Shown piece after piece: positions 23,884 to 33,164 of a stretch of DNA of 64,000 nucleotides (its first letter is position 1; every line of letters starts with the position of its first letter). Source of the DNA: Lachnoclostridium sp. An138 (lineage in GTDB: Bacteria > Bacillota > Clostridia > Lachnospirales > Lachnospiraceae); the NCBI RefSeq assembly GCF_002160765.1, contig NZ_NFLF01000006.1, positions 124,001-188,000 of the forward strand, written 5' to 3'. A program made the translations under genes and the position numbers. Below the pieces are notes generated by a model, which saw only the letters and a list, made by a program, of their open reading frames with translations, made no database searches and was not told the DNA's origin.

Positions 23884-23974
23884 CAAAATTGGACGTTTTC
23901 TTTTTCATTTTGGCGAAAAAAAGAGCAAGAAACATTCGTTTTCCTGCCCCTGCATACCAGTTTATGAAAATGCT

Positions 23975-25216
23975 TTATATATACAGCATAACTTTTACAA
24001 AAAATATATCTTTCCCTGAGCGTACCTCCATCAAACCATTATATTTTTCAACAATTTTTCTTACGTTGTTTAAACCGATTCCATGCGCCGCTTTATCTGG
24101 TTTTGTGGTAAAAAATATTTCACGCTTCCGAACCATTTTACCACAGAAGCTGTTTTCTATCTCGATCTGCAGAATTCCTTTCTGAAAAACAATTCGGAGT
24201 TTCAGTCTTTTCTCCTCTGTCTGCCCCGCTCCTTCTATGGCGTTCTCCAGAAGATTTCCTAGAATTACATTCAAATCAAAGGTATGGGAGAATTTTTCAG
24301 GCAACTGCACCTGCACATCCACTGTACGCAGTTCCTTCTTTGCCTGCTCAAGCATATAGTTTAAAATACTGTCAATTTCCCAGTTTCCTGAATAAACCAT
24401 TTCCTTCGGATTTGATACAAAATTCTCCATATCATCAATATAATTCTGGATTTCCTGTGTCTTATCCTGCTTCGCCATCAGTCTAATCTCGTTCATATGA
24501 TGCTTCATATCGTGGCGTAAGGCTTTTACTTTTTCATCACTTTCCTTCAATATCTGCATCTGACTAGAATAACTCCCAAGCTGCAATCGCATAGAAGCAT
24601 TCTCATATCTTTCATATAACGTTTCAGATAACAGATCATACAAATAGAAAATCAAAAAATCGCTTAAAAGAAAACCCAGATTCAGAACAATCAATCCAAT
24701 ATTTGTTACACTATCTGTATTTGTCAAGATTATATTTACAACAATACTGCTCAACGGCACCAACAATAATGCTATGCTATACACACTGTCATCGTTTCTT
24801 TGTGTTCTTATAAATCTTTCTGCCAGTAATTCAAAAATAATAGAAAGCAGCACTGAAAGCACTTGTAATATCTGATTGAATATTTGCCCTTCTTCATAAT
24901 TTGTAAATAATGATATTATGATAAATTCACATGCCATGGCAATAACTGAATATGAAACTACTGTAAAAAATGCTAATTTAACTGACCTGGTATACAAACA
25001 TGCAATTAAACTTATGCCCATCAAATTACATAGTAGGTTCACCCACGACAGATGAAGCAGCAGAAACAGCGCTGTATTTACCACATAAAAAGTCCCATAG
25101 GCAAAAAACAGCATTTTCCTGGAAGCTCTGGGCTCCCCGATCAGCGTTTTCATAAAACGGCTGATCACGTACATTCGGAACAAATTCGATGCCGCGCAGA
25201 GAATCACGTCTGTCAT
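23975..25216 (-). CDS. agrC: AgrC-like membrane sensor kinase (GHKL type)
   Basis: A 413-residue sensor with about six N-terminal transmembrane helices (1-200), a short coiled segment, and a GHKL kinase core. The phospho-acceptor box is LRHDMKHH (His near 236), the N box is GNLLENAIEGA, and the G box is HGIGLNNVRKIVEKY. This is the layout of AgrC/ComD-type peptide sensors. It overlaps the LytTR regulator gene by four bases and is followed by agrD, so it should sense the cyclic peptide and control the LytTR regulator. Confidence 0.9.
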   Translation of the reverse strand: MTDVILCAASNLFRMYVISRFMKTLIGEPRASRKMLFFAYGTFYVVNTALFLLLHLSWVNLLCNLMGISLIACLYTRSVKLAFFTVVSYSVIAMACEFIIISLFTNYEEGQIFNQILQVLSVLLSIIFELLAERFIRTQRNDDSVYSIALLLVPLSSIVVNIILTNTDSVTNIGLIVLNLGFLLSDFLIFYLYDLLSETLYERYENASMRLQLGSYSSQMQILKESDEKVKALRHDMKHHMNEIRLMAKQDKTQEIQNYIDDMENFVSNPKEMVYSGNWEIDSILNYMLEQAKKELRTVDVQVQLPEKFSHTFDLNVILGNLLENAIEGAGQTEEKRLKLRIVFQKGILQIEIENSFCGKMVRKREIFFTTKPDKAAHGIGLNNVRKIVEKYNGLMEVRSGKDIFFVKVMLYI

Positions 25217-25932
25217 GTCTCTTCCCCTCCCCGCAGAAGCCTCTCCCTCACCTGCTTCCGGTATTTTTTGCTGATGCTTAAGATCGTCCCGTCTGTCAGC
25301 TCCACTTCCTCATAGGCATAACGGGCCACAAAAAGCGTATGAACCAGATAGGACTGATGGATTTTCAGGAAATCCTTCGGAAGCGTCTTTTCCAGTTCTC
25401 TGATTTTCCCGTAAAACTCCTTTTCTCCCTGTGCCGTCACAATACGGATTTTTCTTCCTTCGCTGATAAAATACAGGATTTCACCATAAGGAATATAATA
25501 ATAATCCCTGCCGCTCTGATACGCGAATTTCGTCTCATTTTTCCCCAGGAGCTTCACTGCCAGATCAAGTACCTCGTCCACCTGTTGCTGCCGGATGGGC
25601 TTCACAAGAAAATCCAGCGGCTGGGTTTTAAAAAGGCTTTGGGCGTAAGATGCCTTTCCCGATATATACACGATCTGAAGTCGTCTGTCCTCCAGGCGGT
25701 TCCGGATATACGCTCCCGCCTCAATGCCTGTCATCTGCCAGAGCTCAATATCCAAAAACAAAACATCTAACGGCTCTCCTTTCTTCAGATACCCACAAAG
25801 ACTCTCGCCTGTATACCAGACAGCAGTTTTTAATTCCATACTTTTCTGTTCTGCATAGAAAAAAACCATGCTTTCTAGTTCAGAACAGGTGTTCTCTCCG
25901 TCATCACAAATCCCGACATAATACATTCCCAC
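25213..25932 (-). CDS. LytTR-family response regulator (AgrA-like)
   Basis: A 239-residue regulator with an N-terminal receiver domain (acidic DDGE near 10, phospho-acceptor Asp in VLFLDIEL near 61, Lys in DFLVKPI near 111) and a C-terminal LytTR DNA-binding domain (about 140-237: YYYIPYGEILYFISEGRKI, DFLKIHQSYLVH). It is the first gene of the agr kinase pair on the minus strand and overlaps agrC. It likely activates agrD through the direct repeat at 23855-23883. Confidence 0.92.
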   Translation of the reverse strand: MGMYYVGICDDGENTCSELESMVFFYAEQKSMELKTAVWYTGESLCGYLKKGEPLDVLFLDIELWQMTGIEAGAYIRNRLEDRRLQIVYISGKASYAQSLFKTQPLDFLVKPIRQQQVDEVLDLAVKLLGKNETKFAYQSGRDYYYIPYGEILYFISEGRKIRIVTAQGEKEFYGKIRELEKTLPKDFLKIHQSYLVHTLFVARYAYEEVELTDGTILSISKKYRKQVRERLLRGGEET

Positions 25933-26081
25933 ACCTCATATTCTTAACAAATCCTTACAATTTTTATTTTATCAGATTCGGGACGGAAAGTCGACAAAAG
26001 GATATTTTTAATTGCTCTGTTTTTCCATTACCATTCATTCCTGTCTCAGGCACTTCTGTTTAATCACTAAGCATTCCCTGA

Positions 26082-26112
26082 CAATATGGGGGTGAAGTCC
26101 GCCCCCATATTG
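26082..26112 (-). terminator. Hairpin between the lipoprotein gene and the agr kinase pair
   Basis: A perfect 11-base stem CAATATGGGGG/CCCCCATATTG with a 9-base loop lies 6 bases beyond the lipoprotein stop codon. The following T run is weak, so termination strength is uncertain. Confidence 0.6.
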
Positions 26113-26117
26113 TATCT

Positions 26118-26654
26118 TTATTCTATTTGAATAAACAGCTCTCCCACCGCGTCTTCACACCGCACGCCGATATAGGTACTTTCCCCGTCTACCTCCCAGG
26201 TGCCGGTATACTCCCCGCTCCCGGATAAGAGGATCTCCGGATCATCGGAGCCGGAGCGGAGGAGGACTTCCGCCTTTCCGCTCTCCAAAGAGAGGGAGCA
26301 GGTAAGCTCCAGGGTTCCTCCCTCCTCCCGTTTCAGCGTCGTCCCGCCGAACAGCACTTCCGTGCCTGTAAATTCCGTATAAGACGCCCTGTAAGATCCG
26401 GTATAGTCATCTTCTCCTCTCGTAAGTCTCCCTTCCAGCGATCTCTCGGGGGTCAGGACTGCTGTGCCTGCCCCTCCTATGAGCGCGTCATAAGTCTCCA
26501 GAATGGTATCCTTCAGCTGCTCATTTTTTTCCTTACTATCCAGAACCCCTCCGGAAGAACAGCCGGATAACAGGCCGGTACACAGAACTGCGCAGAGCGC
26601 CGCCAATACCTTTTTCTTTCGCTCTGTCTGTTTCATAAGATCTATCTGTTTCAT
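26118..26654 (-). CDS. Predicted lipoprotein linked to the ABC-2 transporter
   Basis: A 178-residue lipoprotein: KKVLAALCAVLCTGLLSGC signal with lipobox LSGC (Cys at about 32), a short Gly/Ser linker, and a beta-rich domain with Thr/Gly repeats (TGSYRASYTEFTGTEVLFGG; LTCSLSLESGKAEVLLRSG). The ATG has AAGGAGG five bases upstream. It directly follows the permease gene (10-base gap), so it is the last gene of the transporter operon, resembling the accessory lipoproteins of lantibiotic-immunity transporters; no family was recognised. Confidence 0.75.
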   Translation of the reverse strand: MKQIDLMKQTERKKKVLAALCAVLCTGLLSGCSSGGVLDSKEKNEQLKDTILETYDALIGGAGTAVLTPERSLEGRLTRGEDDYTGSYRASYTEFTGTEVLFGGTTLKREEGGTLELTCSLSLESGKAEVLLRSGSDDPEILLSGSGEYTGTWEVDGESTYIGVRCEDAVGELFIQIE

Positions 26655-26664
26655 AAAGTCCTCC

Positions 26665-27471
26665 TTACCTGCGCCGCCGCTGGCCGCGGCCCTTTTTCTT
26701 TTTCTTCTTTCCGGAGCTTCCGGCCCTGCTGCCCGGATGAGAGGAGAACAGGACCCCGGCAGTCAAAAGCAGAACCGAAAGCATGCCTAAAAGCGCCAGC
26801 GGAATACTGGGAGACTCTATGGCGCCGTTGTATTCCTGCATGTCAAATCCGGACAGCACCAGCGCCGCGGAAAAGGGATACGCGGAAAGCAGAAAGCCGC
26901 CTTTGAAAAACAGGATGCAGTAGCCAAGAAAGAAAGTCAGAAGCGATCCTGCAAGATAAGCGCCCCGGATCTGTCCGAAAATCAGGATCAGCGGCATGCA
27001 GACAAGCCCGGTATAAAAAGCCGCCAGAATCACCTGGCCTCCCTGACGCGCCAGAACAATCATGGAAAATCCGTCCAGCCCGGCCAGACTTCCTGTCACC
27101 ACTGTCGCAATGACACTGTATACCCCGAATACCAGGGCCAAAGCCGCGGCCACGGCCAGCTTTCCGCCCAGCAGCCTGTGATAGGATACCGGCACAGCGA
27201 GCAGATTTTTCATGGTGTCACTGGTATGCTCCCGGTCAATCATCCATCCTCCAGTCATCACGAGAGAAATAGGCAGGAAAACCTGCGTATTTCCCCAGAC
27301 CACACTGGAAAACAGACGGACAAAATCGTAATTCGGGTCCCGTATCTCCGGATTGACAATGAGCTGGCTTCCATACTGCACCACAGGGCAGAGAGCCAGC
27401 GCCACGATTCCTACCAGCAGAATCTGGCACCGGCGCAGCTTCTGCCATTCCCCTTTGATGATATTCCACAT
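26665..27471 (-). CDS. ABC-2 type permease (LanG/BcrB-like)
   Basis: A 268-residue membrane protein with six hydrophobic segments and the N-terminal MWNIIKGEWQKLRR motif shared by lantibiotic-immunity permeases (EpiG/MutG class). The DREHTSDTMKNLLAVPVSYHRLL stretch after TM2 is characteristic of this class and is echoed in the neighbouring permease. The C-terminus is a strongly basic tail (KKKKKKGRGQRRRR). It forms one half of the membrane pore with the gene at 27491; the ATPase is at 28287. Confidence 0.86.
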   Translation of the reverse strand: MWNIIKGEWQKLRRCQILLVGIVALALCPVVQYGSQLIVNPEIRDPNYDFVRLFSSVVWGNTQVFLPISLVMTGGWMIDREHTSDTMKNLLAVPVSYHRLLGGKLAVAAALALVFGVYSVIATVVTGSLAGLDGFSMIVLARQGGQVILAAFYTGLVCMPLILIFGQIRGAYLAGSLLTFFLGYCILFFKGGFLLSAYPFSAALVLSGFDMQEYNGAIESPSIPLALLGMLSVLLLTAGVLFSSHPGSRAGSSGKKKKKKGRGQRRRR

Positions 27472-27490
27472 GATTCACACCTCCTTCTTT

Positions 27491-28303
27491 TCAGCAGCCC
27501 TGTCTTTTATAGACAAGAGCAATTAAAGTCAAAAACAGAACGGCCTCTGCGCCGGTTACAAGAAAAGCCTGGGGAACCGTCACAAAATAGGGACTGATCC
27601 GTTCCAGCAGGGCCGCTGTCTCCGCGCCCGCATGGGATGTGTCAAAATACTGAAAGTACCAGCGGAAGGCCAGGGAGCCCGGAAGCAGCGTCCCCGGGTT
27701 AAAGCCGAAGGGCTGCATAATAAACAGATCATTCATGCCGAAAATGTAATTGATGCTTGTGTAGAAAAAGGCAATAATCACGGAAATAATATAGCTGCGG
27801 TTCAGAAGCACCACCAAAAGAATGCAGGGCAGCGCTCCGGCCCACATCATGATCCCCTGGCCGATTCCCACCCAGAAGAGCCTCCAGAAGCCCTCCGGCG
27901 CCCAGCCAGCCGCCGACACAAGGGCCAGGTTCACCAGTCCTCCCACAGCCATGAAGGCGGCGGAAAACAAAAACAGCAGCAGCATTTTTGCCAGAGCCAG
28001 GGACGCCTTGCTTACGGGAACCGTCACCAGATTTTTGAGCGTATCATTGTCCTGTTCTTCAAAGAGAAGATTGGAGGCCAGCACGACCAGCGCGGGCATC
28101 AAAAGCAGACAGGCGCTCATCTGAAACAGGGCTGCCATCATGGAATCCACTGCTTCCCTGCTGCTTGTAAACTGCTTAAAATCAGGCAGAAACAGAGCGT
28201 AGGCCAGCGGAATCAGGGCAGACACCGCCGCGGCGGCGAAAAACAGAGGCTTTCTCCGCAGCTTGGCGAGTTCACAGCGCAAAAGCTTAAGCAATGCCCT
28301 CAC
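27491..28303 (-). CDS. ABC-2 type permease (LanE/BcrB-like)
   Basis: A 270-residue permease paralogous to the next one: MRALLKLLRCELAKLRRKPLF start, then six hydrophobic segments, with FEEQDNDTLKNLVTVPVSKASL after TM2. It overlaps the ATPase gene by 17 bases, showing translational coupling. ATPase plus two dissimilar permeases plus lipoprotein is the LanFEG plan, which expels or detaches cationic peptides from the membrane. Confidence 0.87.
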   Translation of the reverse strand: MRALLKLLRCELAKLRRKPLFFAAAAVSALIPLAYALFLPDFKQFTSSREAVDSMMAALFQMSACLLLMPALVVLASNLLFEEQDNDTLKNLVTVPVSKASLALAKMLLLFLFSAAFMAVGGLVNLALVSAAGWAPEGFWRLFWVGIGQGIMMWAGALPCILLVVLLNRSYIISVIIAFFYTSINYIFGMNDLFIMQPFGFNPGTLLPGSLAFRWYFQYFDTSHAGAETAALLERISPYFVTVPQAFLVTGAEAVLFLTLIALVYKRQGC

Positions 28304-29210
28304 CCCCTGTCACCTTTTTGAAATAGTCCTCCAGGGTCTCCTCATAAAGATGAGCGTCCGACACGGTCAGGCCCGCCTCCACAAACAGCCGGACGGCCGC
28401 GCCTGTTTCCAGGCCGGAATCCCGAACCGTCAGCTCATTCGTATTTCCGATGGCAATGTCCTGGACTCCCATCTGCTGTTTCAGAAGCCGGGCCGCCGTT
28501 TTCGGGTCTGATACCCGGAAGCAGAAATATTTACCATTCTTCCGCTCCAGCTCCTCCAGGCTCTCCTCTTCCAGCAGCACGCCATGGTCAATAATGCCGA
28601 TGTCGTCCGCCAGCAGTGAAATTTCAGAAAGAATGTGGCTGGAAATCAGGATGGTCTTATCCATAGCATCGCACAGCTCCCGGATAAAATCCCGCATTTC
28701 CGCGATGCCGATGGGGTCAAGGCCGTTGATAGGCTCGTCGAGGATCAAAAGCTCCGGATTGTGCATGACTCCCAGCGCGATGGCCAGACGCTGCTTCATG
28801 CCGAGAGAATACTGGGAAAACAGCTTTTTATCCTTGTATGGAAGATTGACCACTTCCAGAGCGTTTTTCACATATTTCGGCTTTTTTAATCCCCGGAGAG
28901 AGGCAAATATCTGTAGATTCTCCGTTCCGGTCAGATTGGGATAAAAACCGGGAGATTCAACCAGGGAACCGATGCGAGGCAGGATTTTCTTTTCATTGCC
29001 CCGAAGGGGTTCTCCAAAGATCTTTACATCGCCGGAAGTGGGCGCGGCCAGTCCCAGAAGCATCCGCATGGTTGTCGTCTTTCCGGCGCCATTGCGCCCA
29101 AGCAGTCCGTAGATGCGGCCCTTTCTCACATGAAGGGAAAGGCCGGATACGCTGAGCTGCTCTCCATATTTTTTCGTGAGCCCGCGGGTCTCAATCATGT
29201 AATCGTTCAT
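28287..29210 (-). CDS. ABC transporter ATPase (LanF/BcrA-like)
   Basis: A 307-residue ATPase with Walker A GRNGAGKTTT, signature YSLGMKQRLAIALG, Walker B LLILDEPINGLD and a C-terminal extension (about 215-300) typical of BcrA/LanF rather than general DrrA proteins. It is the first gene of the transporter operon and is divergent from the two-component genes at 29434, which probably control it in response to a cell-envelope peptide antibiotic. Confidence 0.92.
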   Translation of the reverse strand: MNDYMIETRGLTKKYGEQLSVSGLSLHVRKGRIYGLLGRNGAGKTTTMRMLLGLAAPTSGDVKIFGEPLRGNEKKILPRIGSLVESPGFYPNLTGTENLQIFASLRGLKKPKYVKNALEVVNLPYKDKKLFSQYSLGMKQRLAIALGVMHNPELLILDEPINGLDPIGIAEMRDFIRELCDAMDKTILISSHILSEISLLADDIGIIDHGVLLEEESLEELERKNGKYFCFRVSDPKTAARLLKQQMGVQDIAIGNTNELTVRDSGLETGAAVRLFVEAGLTVSDAHLYEETLEDYFKKVTGGEGIA

Positions 29211-29333
29211 AGACGAATACCTCCTTTTCGTGATATCAGCAGATTATCACTCCCACCTTGAGTTAAGACTGAGCGATCCTTAATTTTTCTCTGAGATTTC
29301 CGGATCAGAATAGCCGGATGGCGTTTTCAGGGG

Positions 29334-29339
29334 TATAAT
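29334..29339 (+). promoter_or_regulatory. -10 element of the first two-component operon
   Basis: A consensus TATAAT lies about 95 bases upstream of the response-regulator start within the 223-base divergent region. No good -35 was seen at the right spacing, as expected for an activated promoter. Confidence 0.45.
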
Positions 29340-29433
29340 ACAGACAGCGCCGGTGTACCAGGAACGGACTGTGCCATGTCCTCCGGGGGATGTCATGCGG
29401 CGCTGATGAACGATTGCGAAAGGATGGAAAGCT

Positions 29434-30129
29434 ATGGAAGAACACAGAATCTTACTGGTGGATGACGACCCGGACTTGCTGGAAATGCTGCTTTCTATTT
29501 TCACAAATGCAGGATACCATGACCTTCTTGCCGCCTCGTCAGGGGCCGCGGCCCTTCAGCTGTGGAGGGAGCAGAAGCCCGATCTGATCATTCTGGATGT
29601 CATGATGCCCGGAATGGACGGCTTTGCCGTGCTCCGGGAGATCCGCCGCACAAGCCGCGTCCCCGTTCTGATGCTGACCGCCCGCGGCGAGGCGGAGGAC
29701 CGCATCGAGGGCTTGGAAACAGGAGCGGACGACTATCTTTCCAAACCTTTTCTGCCCAAAGAGCTGCTGCTGCGGACAAAAGCCATTCTCAGCCGCGCTT
29801 ACCCGGAGCAGAAACGCCGGGTCAAACTGGCAGCTTCCACCGTGGATCTGTCCCGCGCGGAGGTATGGAAAGACGGCGAAACGCTCTCTCTGACCGCCAA
29901 AGAGCTCCAGCTGTTTGAAAAGCTGTATGAAAATGCGGGGCGGATCGTGACCACGGGAATCCTGTGCGAGACCATATGCGGAGAGTTCTGGCAGGGGTAT
30001 GAAAGCACCCTCTCCACCCATATCCGGCACCTGCGAGAAAAAATAGAAGAAAATCCCTCCCGGCCCGTTTCCCTGATCACGGTAAAGGGCCTGGGCTACC
30101 GTTTGAACCTGAAGGAGGAGAAGCCATGA
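29434..30129 (+). CDS. OmpR-family response regulator
   Basis: A 231-residue regulator. The receiver domain has D10/D11/D12, phospho-acceptor D55 (IILDVMMPG), Thr in LTARGE and K104 (YLSKPF). The C-terminal winged helix (about 130-228) contains LTAKELQLFEKLYENAGRIV and THIRHLREKIEENP. It overlaps the kinase gene by four bases (ATGA). The divergent LanFEG-like transporter is its likely target. Confidence 0.94.
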   Translation: MEEHRILLVDDDPDLLEMLLSIFTNAGYHDLLAASSGAAALQLWREQKPDLIILDVMMPGMDGFAVLREIRRTSRVPVLMLTARGEAEDRIEGLETGADDYLSKPFLPKELLLRTKAILSRAYPEQKRRVKLAASTVDLSRAEVWKDGETLSLTAKELQLFEKLYENAGRIVTTGILCETICGEFWQGYESTLSTHIRHLREKIEENPSRPVSLITVKGLGYRLNLKEEKP

Positions 30130-31499
30130 ATCCTGTACAGCGCTTTTTCCGGCGGTACATTTTTTCCACGCTCCGAATTATACTGCTTTTCATCATCATC
30201 AACCTGACCCTGTTCTTTCTGATTATGGTGGCAGGAAGCATGAGCGATTCCGATACCTCCTTCTCTGTCCAGGAGCTTTCCGGGCATGTAACGCTCCAGA
30301 ATGGGGTCTGGACAGCCGACGATACCGCTCTCTCCCTGATGGAGGAAAGCGGCGCCTGGGCCATGCTGCTGGACCAGAATGGAACTGTGATCTGGCAGCA
30401 GGATCTGCCGGAGGAGCTGCCCCGATCCTACACAAGCGGGGACATCGCCTCCTTCAGCCGCTGGTATCTGGACGATTACCCGGTAAAGGTCTGGGCGCGG
30501 GAGGACGGGAGCCTGATGGTGGCAGGCTTCCCGCCCCGGACTCTGATAAAATATTATTATGTCCTGAACTGGCCTTATATGGGATTCCTGCTGGGAGGAA
30601 GCGCCGCAGTCTTCCTGTTCAACCTCTTCCTGATCTCCTTTCTCCTGCTCCGGAATACCCGCAGGGTAGAAAAGGCCATGGCCCCGGCGCTGCAGGGAAT
30701 CCAGGATCTGAGCCACGGCAGGCCTTTGCATCTGGATGAACAGGGCGAGCTGGCAGAAATCAACGCAGGACTGAACCGGGCAGCCGCCTATATGACCCGA
30801 AAGGATAACACAAGGGCCGAGTGGATTCGCGGGGTCTCCCATGACATCCGCACGCCGCTCTCCATGGTGCTCGGGTACGCCAGCGAACTTGAGGACAACC
30901 TTCTTCTTCCCCAGGAGGCAAGGAAGCAGGCGGGAATCATCCGCCGGGAAAGCGAAAAAATGAAGCGGCTGATCGACGATCTGAATCTGACCACCCGGCT
31001 GGAATATTCTCTCCAGGCCGCCTGCCTCAAAGACGTGGATCTGGTGGAAATCGGAAGACAGGCCGTCAGCGAAGTGCTGAACAACGGCCTGCCCGGGCAG
31101 TATGAGCTCACATTCTCCGAAATTCATCCGGGACGCTCCATCCATCTTCCCGGCGACGCCGGCCTTCTTCTGCGGATGCTGGACAACCTGATTCAGAACA
31201 GCATGACCCACAATCCCCAGGGCTGTAAGATCCTCCTTTCCGTGGATGAAGAGGATGGACGCTGCCTCTGCACCGTGTCGGACAACGGCACCGGCCTGTC
31301 TGCCGTACTCCTTGGCAGGCTGAACCGGGGACAGGATATTTCCAGCAGCCGGGACGGCAGTACAAAGGCAGAGCATGGACTGGGCTTAAAGCTGGTAAAG
31401 CAGATTGTCAGAGCCCATAAAGGGACCATACAGTTTTCCGATTCCGTCCCCCATGGACTGACCGTTCAGATCTCTCTGCCCTGTTGTTTTTCTCCGTAA
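30126..31499 (+). CDS. Sensor histidine kinase
   Basis: A 457-residue kinase: TM1 about 17-38, an extracytoplasmic domain of about 105 residues, TM2 about 152-175, a HAMP-like linker (about 176-228), the H box GVSHDIRTPLSMVLGYASEL with H239, an N box NLIQNSMTHN, and G boxes SDNGTGLS and AEHGLGLKLVKQI. The extracytoplasmic domain distinguishes it from the intramembrane-sensing kinase at 32249. A decayed copy of its C-terminus lies at 21205-21366. Confidence 0.94.
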   Translation: MNPVQRFFRRYIFSTLRIILLFIIINLTLFFLIMVAGSMSDSDTSFSVQELSGHVTLQNGVWTADDTALSLMEESGAWAMLLDQNGTVIWQQDLPEELPRSYTSGDIASFSRWYLDDYPVKVWAREDGSLMVAGFPPRTLIKYYYVLNWPYMGFLLGGSAAVFLFNLFLISFLLLRNTRRVEKAMAPALQGIQDLSHGRPLHLDEQGELAEINAGLNRAAAYMTRKDNTRAEWIRGVSHDIRTPLSMVLGYASELEDNLLLPQEARKQAGIIRRESEKMKRLIDDLNLTTRLEYSLQAACLKDVDLVEIGRQAVSEVLNNGLPGQYELTFSEIHPGRSIHLPGDAGLLLRMLDNLIQNSMTHNPQGCKILLSVDEEDGRCLCTVSDNGTGLSAVLLGRLNRGQDISSSRDGSTKAEHGLGLKLVKQIVRAHKGTIQFSDSVPHGLTVQISLPCCFSP

Positions 31500-31511
31500 A
31501 ATGCTTATAAT
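31484..31511 (+). promoter_or_regulatory. Promoter of the second two-component operon
   Basis: A -35-like TTGTTT (31484-31489, inside the end of the kinase gene), a 16-base spacer and a consensus -10 TATAAT (31506-31511), 75 bases upstream of the next response regulator. A CTGAAG/CTTCAG stem lies in the leader (about 31535-31569). Confidence 0.55.
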
Positions 31512-31586
31512 AAAAGCAGCAGAAAACAAATACTCTGAAGCCTTCCTGATATGACGGCAGACTTCAGACAGGGGAGGGTATAAGGC

Positions 31587-32252
31587 TTGAATCAGATATT
31601 GCTTTTAGAAGACGACGAAGCTCTGGGCCGGGGAATCCGCATGGCTCTCGAGACGCCGGATTGTACCGTCGCTCACTGCGGCACGCTGCAGCAGGCTGCA
31701 GAGCTTCTGCAGAATACCATTTTCAATCTGCTGATCCTGGACATCAATCTGCCTGACGGCAGCGGGCTGGGGCTTTTGCGGACGCTGCGCCAAAGTGGAA
31801 ACGGCACGCCTGCCATTCTGCTCACAGCCAACGACCTGGAGCTTGATGAAGTCACCGGTCTGGAAGCAGGAGCGGACGACTATATCACCAAGCCCTTTTC
31901 TCTGGCGGTACTGCGGGCACGGGTAAACGCTCAGCTGCGGCGGTCCGCTCCCGTAAAATCCGACCGGCTGGAGCTGGACGGCTTCGCCTTTGATTTCTCC
32001 CGCCTGGAATTTTTTAAAAACGGCACGCCCATCGAGCTGTCCAAAACCGAACAGCGGCTGCTGCGCCTGCTGGTGGAAAACCGGGGCCGTACCCTGCCCC
32101 GGGACCTGCTGCTGGAAAAGGTGTGGGACGGAGGCGAATTCGTAGACGAGAACGCTCTGTCTGTGGCCATGCGGCGGCTCCGCGCCAAGCTGGGTGACGC
32201 GCCCATCCGGACCGTATACGGAGTAGGCTATGTCTGGGAGGTGGGCAGATGA
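31587..32252 (+). CDS. OmpR-family response regulator (BceR-like)
   Basis: A 221-residue regulator with phospho-acceptor D52 (LLILDINLPDG), K102 (YITKPF) and a C-terminal winged helix (LSKTEQRLLRLLVENRGR; ENALSVAMRRLRAKLG). The short length and sequence style fit the BceR/VraR-type group that controls neighbouring BceAB transporters. It overlaps the kinase gene by four bases. Confidence 0.93.
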   Translation: MNQILLLEDDEALGRGIRMALETPDCTVAHCGTLQQAAELLQNTIFNLLILDINLPDGSGLGLLRTLRQSGNGTPAILLTANDLELDEVTGLEAGADDYITKPFSLAVLRARVNAQLRRSAPVKSDRLELDGFAFDFSRLEFFKNGTPIELSKTEQRLLRLLVENRGRTLPRDLLLEKVWDGGEFVDENALSVAMRRLRAKLGDAPIRTVYGVGYVWEVGR

Positions 32253-33163
32253 ACCCTTTGACCCTGTGCGCTTTTGCGCTGGCAGCTGCCGGCACGGCAT
32301 TTGGCCTCTGGCAGTGGGCAGCCAGACGGCGCACCCTCCGGAAACTGAACCAGATGCTGGACCGGGCTATCGCCGGCGGCTTTGTGGAGGACACATTTAA
32401 TGAAACTGAACTGTCCGCCCTGGAGAGCCGGCTGGCCCGGTTCCTTCAGGGCTCCGCTTCTGCCCGGAAGACCATAGAAGGAGAACAGGCGGCAGTCAAA
32501 ACCCTGATTGCCGACATCTCCCATCAGACCCGCACTCCCATCGCCAATCTGCTGCTGTACGCTTCTCTGCTGTCCGAGAGCGAACTGGCCCCGCGGCAGC
32601 AGGAGCTGGCCCGTTCTCTCATAGTTCAGGGAGAAAAACTGTCTTTCCTGATACAGGCGCTGGTGAAGGCCTCCCGTCTGGAGGCCGGCATCGTGGCGCC
32701 GGTCCCGGCTCCAAATCCGGTCGGCCCGCTGCTGGAGGGAGCGGCGGAGCAGGAGGAACGGGCGGCACAGCTCAAACAAATCACAATTACAGCCAGCCTC
32801 TTCCAGGGCAGCGCCTCCTTCGATCCCCGCTGGACCGGAGAGGCCCTTGGCAACGTGGTGAATAACGCTGTAAAATATACCCCCGCCGGCGGGACTGTAA
32901 CCATCTCTGCCCAGATGCTGGATTTCTTCTGCCGGATCGATGTGGCGGATACCGGCCCCGGCATTCCGGAAAGCGAGCAGGCGGAAATCTTCAACCGCTT
33001 TTTCCGTGGAAAGGATTCTCACGGCGCGGAAGGACTGGGCCTTGGCCTCTATCTGGCCCGGGAGATTCTGGCCAGGCAGGGCGGCTATATCCGGGTCGCC
33101 TCCCAGCCCGGAAAGGGATGCGTGTTTTCACTGTATCTGCCAAGAGAAGCCAGGCAGAGATAA
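32249..33163 (+). CDS. Sensor histidine kinase with minimal sensor (BceS-like)
   Basis: A 304-residue kinase with only one clear N-terminal hydrophobic helix (about 3-25) and no extracytoplasmic domain. H box ADISHQTRTPIANLLLYASL (H92), N box GNVVNNAVKYTP, G boxes DTGPGIP and GLGLGLYLARE. Kinases of this build usually do not sense ligands themselves but read the activity of a partner BceAB transporter, whose genes follow directly. Confidence 0.92.
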   Translation: MNPLTLCAFALAAAGTAFGLWQWAARRRTLRKLNQMLDRAIAGGFVEDTFNETELSALESRLARFLQGSASARKTIEGEQAAVKTLIADISHQTRTPIANLLLYASLLSESELAPRQQELARSLIVQGEKLSFLIQALVKASRLEAGIVAPVPAPNPVGPLLEGAAEQEERAAQLKQITITASLFQGSASFDPRWTGEALGNVVNNAVKYTPAGGTVTISAQMLDFFCRIDVADTGPGIPESEQAEIFNRFFRGKDSHGAEGLGLGLYLAREILARQGGYIRVASQPGKGCVFSLYLPREARQR

Positions 33164-33164
33164 A

